A DNA stretch of 64,000 nt from Malurus cyaneus samueli (Eukaryota > Chordata > Aves > Passeriformes > Maluridae), in contig CM019218.1 in assembly GCA_009741485.1 (NCBI GenBank), forward strand, positions 29,066,115 to 29,130,114. The letters are read 5' to 3'. Of the stretch, positions 59,401 through 64,000 are shown one piece after another. The notes under the pieces are model-generated. The model searched no databases and was not told the DNA's origin. It saw only the letters and a program-made list of their open reading frames with translations. A program made the translations under genes and the position numbers. Within the stretch, counting starts at the first letter, position 1; every line of letters begins with the position of its first letter.

Positions 59401-60520
59401 CTTTTGACTGTAGCTATAGTTACTTGGGAGTAAGGTCAAGGGTTTTAGTGAGAATAACAATACAATGTAAGCCAAGACTTCGGTTTGTAATAAACAACTG
59501 AGGGCTTTTTCATACTTTCGGTAAATCAAGTTCAGAACTCAGTCATCCTCCACCTTAAGTCAAGAGCAGGACACCCGTTGCCTTCATATACACAGAGTCA
59601 AGCACTGGGGGAAGTAACAGCTCCAGGAATTCTAGCATAATATAAGGAAATCAGGATAGTGCCTGGCAAATAAGAAATAATTTAATGTATCTCTTTTTTA
59701 CTGCAAGCCTAGTTTTTACTGCAGATGATTTAGTCAGGACCAATCACACTAACATACATCCCTGTATCTGCCCATCCAAAAGTTGAGACAAGTGACAAGT
59801 TATTTCAGGAGCAACTGTTTTTTCAGTACACTTCTTTTATCATTATGTATTCTTAAACTTGGCATAATTGTTTTCTTCTCATTCATTTAAGAGCAAAGGA
59901 CAGCTTATGTAACTGCTTGATTTTTCATAACTTCCTATTTGCTTCTGGAATAAATCTTAGATTATTTGATTTACAGATGAAAGCACACAAATTTATATTT
60001 AAATGACCCTGTCAGTCAGTGTGAGGAAGCTGCTTTAGTTCTTCAAAATGCCATTATTTTGGCATTTCTCACTGTAATAATGCACAAACTTAGAAATATT
60101 TTGCTGTGAGTTGTGTACTACTCAGAGAACACATTTTGAGTCTGATTAACACCACTAATATATTAGGTATTTGATTGGTTTAGGTTTTTTCCTCAAGGAA
60201 TATAGACTAAATATCATCACTTGGAATAATCATAAATTTAGAAACATTGCTTACTGGAATATGGAAGGAAACTATTTATAAGCCAAATCTTACTAAATAT
60301 GAAAGTTACCATGTCTTGGTAAAAATAGCAGCACATTTGTTCTTTAATTAGTCTTTACTTCCCTACTTTGCATGGTCCTTTGAAACTCTGACGAGTAACC
60401 TTATGCATACCTGTGACCTTGACCAAAATCACACAGATAATAAACAGTTGAACTGCATATAAAAATCAGAAAGTTGACTTTCAATTCTTTGTTCAAGCTC
60501 TATTCTCTCTGTACTGCTTT

Positions 60521-60570
60521 GAAATTATTTGATTTTGTTTGAGATTATTTGATTTTGTCTGAGATTTGTG
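60521..60570. repeat. 20-bp tandem duplication
   Basis: gaaattatttgattttgttt is followed directly by gagattatttgattttgtct and by the start of a third unit (gagattt). Confidence 0.9.
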
Positions 60571-62735
60571 CAGAGGCATCAAACAGGAAAACCTCTGTCT
60601 ATCATGGGAAAATATTTCTGCATGGTGGCCCTGCACCCTTTGCAGCAAAGGGTTCAGCTCTGTACTTATCTGTAGCACCCATAAAACTTGAAGAAGACAT
60701 ATTTTCTATTGACGTCCTACCATTGTTGGTGATCTGGAAAAAATTATGTCAAATTAAAAATAGATTGTCACATTTAGATACTGTTTTTTGATTTTGTTTC
60801 AAACACAGGCCCCACAGTCTTAATAAATGTTGATCTGAGCAAAGTTTTACATTGGCTGATCATCAAAATGTAGGATTAACACTGCTTGCTCAACAAATCT
60901 TAGTGACAATTAGTTTTATCATGTGAAACATAGTTTTACATAGAGTGAAGAAGGTTTACTTTTAGCACTTTTATTATATATATATAGAAATTTCCTAACT
61001 GCTGCACTTAATCATTTGCTGGTTAATGGTATGTTCAGCAATTCTATTGCTGGTTGCAATATTTAGTCAAAAAACATCACTTAAAGTAAAGACATTCAGA
61101 AGGTTTTTTTTTTTTTTCTATTGACCTTTTTCAAAATGTGAGAGATGAGGTGTGGATAAAGATTAAGTGAGCGGCTGCTTTCTACAAAGACTTTTAATGG
61201 GGTTGTGGAACCTGCAGCTTGCAGGGTTCTGTTCCAGCTCCTGGATGGTACTGGAAGAGTGTGAGTTATTTACGCCTCAGGAATAATGCATACTATCACA
61301 CTGCAGGGTACTGTGTGATGTCCTTATTGACTGTTTGGTGAGAGGGGCTGTTTTATGAGAAGATACTTGGTAGCAAAACCAAAGCTAAGATTCTGATGTA
61401 CAAAACCTATTTTTATGAATATACTGGTACCAGTATTTTTTAATTTTCTATTTTTTTATTTTTAATCTCAGTTGAAGAACGGAACAGAAAACATTGACTA
61501 TCTGGATTATTTGCAAAATAGATCAAGACATCTGATACTAAATGTGTGGTTTTTAACTATTCTGTTTCCTTTCAGGAGGTTTTCATGTGAGTTATTGCAC
61601 TGAAGAAAACTGTGAGGGCTCTACTTGATTACAGAGAGTGTAGTGAGTTCTTCATGTCTCCACACTTCATATTTTTAGAGTCTTTCATCTTTAGCCAAAG
61701 TCTGAAAGTTCTACTCACATCTCTCTCAAAAATCCTGGGAGGAGAGGTGGGCATAATTCCAGCATCCTTTCTAATCATACCTCAATGTAATCTCTTGTAA
61801 CATCAAAGCAGTTGGAGGATGATGACTGGGGAAAAAAAAAAAAAAAAGTCAGCTAAAGTTCAGGCTCTGAATAGTCTGTGTTTGCCGTTAGATTTGTATG
61901 TAAGGAGGAAGGGGGTGGTGGTGTCAAACTAATCTCATTGAAAACTTGGTGTTTCCTGAAATAAGGTCCGTATATGCCTGAGTAATGAAATTTGCAATAA
62001 CTATTTGCCTTAATTAATTTGAGGAGAAACAGTTCATGTAGGAATTCAAGGTAGTGATTTTTTAGCCTTTGAATATCAGACACCTGAGTTTCACTTCCAG
62101 AGGCAATAACCAACATGCTATGTGGTACTTTTAGACAAATTTGCTGTTGATAAATTACTTGTATTGCGTCTGGGTGCCAAATATGGACTGTAAATATTGA
62201 AATGATTTGCAGAACTAGAGAGAAACTAATGCCAGATGTCCCTTGCACTAACACTTTGAAAATCAGTCACAAAACATTTACTCTCTTCAGTTAGGGCGGG
62301 GAGGAGAGGACATTATCCATTGCATAAAAGCAGTAAGCATTAATTAAAGTCCCTCTCAATAAACAGTCAATAAATGCTGAGACTGTAAGAACACAGACCT
62401 CTCCCCTCACCCCTTCTGTGCACTCTGAAGTCTGGTGAATTATTCACTCAAATTCTGCTTGTTTTTGTGGAAGACTTGTAATAAAGTCATCATTTCTAAC
62501 ACTTCAACTCTTGCAACACTTCAACTTTGTTGGGCAGTCTTTCACTGAGGTATCCTGATCCGTACCACAGCTAGTGTTATCCCGAATATTGCAGATTGCT
62601 TCTTAGGACAGTGAAATATTGCATTGCCTGTATCTCAATCCTTACCATTATAAAGTATTGGTAAATTATGAGGAACTATAGTGTTGACATTTTTGGTTTT
62701 GTTTTAAAAGAATTTTGTAGCTCGCTGATTATCAC

Positions 62736-62750
62736 NNNNNNNNNNNNNNN
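62736..62750. other. Assembly gap of 15 N
   Basis: Fifteen unresolved bases directly followed by an A-rich run, suggesting a collapsed homopolymer or simple repeat. Confidence 1.
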
Positions 62751-64000
62751 AAAAAAAAAAAGAAAAAAAAAGTCTTTTGATCCTATCTAATCAGGGTCTT
62801 ATTCCATAAGAAATTGAATGAACATCAACTTTGAAATTTAACCCAGCAAGAGGACTGAAACTAAGAAGGTACATAATAAAGTTGAATATGTAGTAGTTTT
62901 TGACATCTTTCACTCAGTTAAAAGAGGAAGAAATCAGAAAAAATTTTCGAGGAAAAGATCAATAAAGCTTTTCCACTCTGACTAGGCATAAAAACTTGGG
63001 AGTCTTTTTGAAGGTTTGACATCATTTTTGAATGTGAGCTCACTTGCATATCCTAAAATTGCTTTTCATAGATGGAAAGTGCTACTAAGTAATCCTTTCA
63101 CAACTTCTATATACTTTTAAGGTTTTCCTGGGCTCAAATAACTTAGGAGTTGGGGTATGGCATTACTGGCCTTTCCACTTCATCAAAAAAAATGTGAAAA
63201 ATTAAGTTAAATTGATGCTTTAGGCAATAGTGATGATAAGTAGAAAAGTACTCTTTGAAGTGTCAAAGGTGCAAGTGCACAATCCAAGTTTCTGGATCTC
63301 AAGTTGTAAATTGACTAGATGATTGGGATAGAAGAAACATTTGTTTACTACTCTGTATTTATCATTTGGGAATATGATTCTTATACTGTGAATTTATTTC
63401 CTATAATAATTAAATGCTATAAAATAAACCTGATATTCCAGCACTGTTAGACTTCAAAACTACGTAATGTTCTTTTAGTTGTTAAAACTCTAAATGGTCC
63501 TTTCCCCAAAAAAGTAGCACTTGCTAACTTTTATTTCTATGTTTTAGCAATGATGCACTGAATTCAAAAATCCTTTTCTAACGCAAAGGGATGGTGTGAA
63601 AGTTTGGAAATTCCTTAACATAATTCACAGACCTAGTTTAAAAGTATAAAATACCTTTTTCCTACTAGGCCTATTTAAATTAATAAGGAAACATGGGCAG
63701 GTGAACTTACACTTCATTAGATATAATTCGTTTGCTGCAATTTCAATGTTTCTTTTCTCCTTCATATAACATGAGATGATCATACCAACTTGTTCTAATG
63801 GTTATATGAACTTGTTGGTCTGAACTTTCTAGGAAATAGAACAATCTTATTCTTCCTGATGGGTAAACATATAATGCTTAATAAGGCAGCATGCTTCCAT
63901 GTATGCATTTATGAGGGAAATTTCTTTTTTAGTTTAAGACTGTTGAAGCAAAACAAACTCAGAGCCAATCTGAGCAGTTTTCAAGCTCAAGCTACACAGC

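Larger units (their letters stand above)
54970..64000. other. Gene-poor AT-rich DNA to the window end
   Basis: Nothing was firmly identified apart from one weak candidate exon (56412-56477), a 20-bp tandem repeat and a gap. The 133-codon minus frame at 61853-62254 is the longest non-repeat open frame here, but I see no splice sites or recognised similarity. Confidence 0.45.

Overview
The window is nuclear DNA from a bird. The evidence is several CR1 LINE insertions, one of them nested in another, with the avian-type 3' ends built from ATTCTATG/ATTCTGTG octamers. Genes are split by GT-AG introns, CpG islands are sharp against an AT-rich background, and two vertebrate genes can be read exon by exon. 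No bacterial, viral or CRISPR-type system was seen. Many long open frames are artefacts of a stop-free hexanucleotide array (about 9.36-9.94 kb), of CpG islands, or of CR1 DNA.

Layout. (1) About 1.87-9.26 kb, minus strand: EMC7, subunit 7 of the ER membrane protein complex, in five coding exons. Exons 2-5 are intact. Exon 1 lies in a CpG island, lacks a recognisable in-frame ATG and carries two opposite one-base frame changes. A ~585-bp array of CCGTGT-type hexamers sits directly upstream. (2) About 10-28 kb: intergenic DNA with a nested CR1 pair (13.0-15.4 kb), a few microsatellites and the probable KATNBL1 3'UTR. (3) 28.07-42.5 kb, minus strand: KATNBL1, katanin regulatory subunit B1-like 1. 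All nine coding exons can be joined in frame to give 303 codons plus stop; a non-coding first exon lies in a CpG island at 42.2-42.9 kb. Intron 1 holds CR1 debris. (4) 42.88-43.97 kb: a degraded CR1 abutting the KATNBL1 island. (5) 44-64 kb: gene-poor, AT-rich DNA holding one convincing unassigned minus-strand exon (45.8-46.0 kb), an orphan CpG-rich block (48.0-48.2 kb), a G-quadruplex/hairpin motif (47.03-47.08 kb), two more CR1 fragments and a 15-base assembly gap.

EMC7 and KATNBL1 are neighbours in the same orientation in mammals too (human 15q14, from memory), so this is conserved synteny. They have no evident shared pathway: EMC7 acts in membrane-protein insertion at the ER, KATNBL1 in regulating katanin microtubule severing. 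EMC4, which I recall beyond KATNBL1 in mammals, was not recognised to the right. The most notable items are the EMC7-flanking hexanucleotide array, the broken EMC7 exon 1, the unassigned exon plus orphan CpG block, the nested CR1, and a tandem splice acceptor in KATNBL1.
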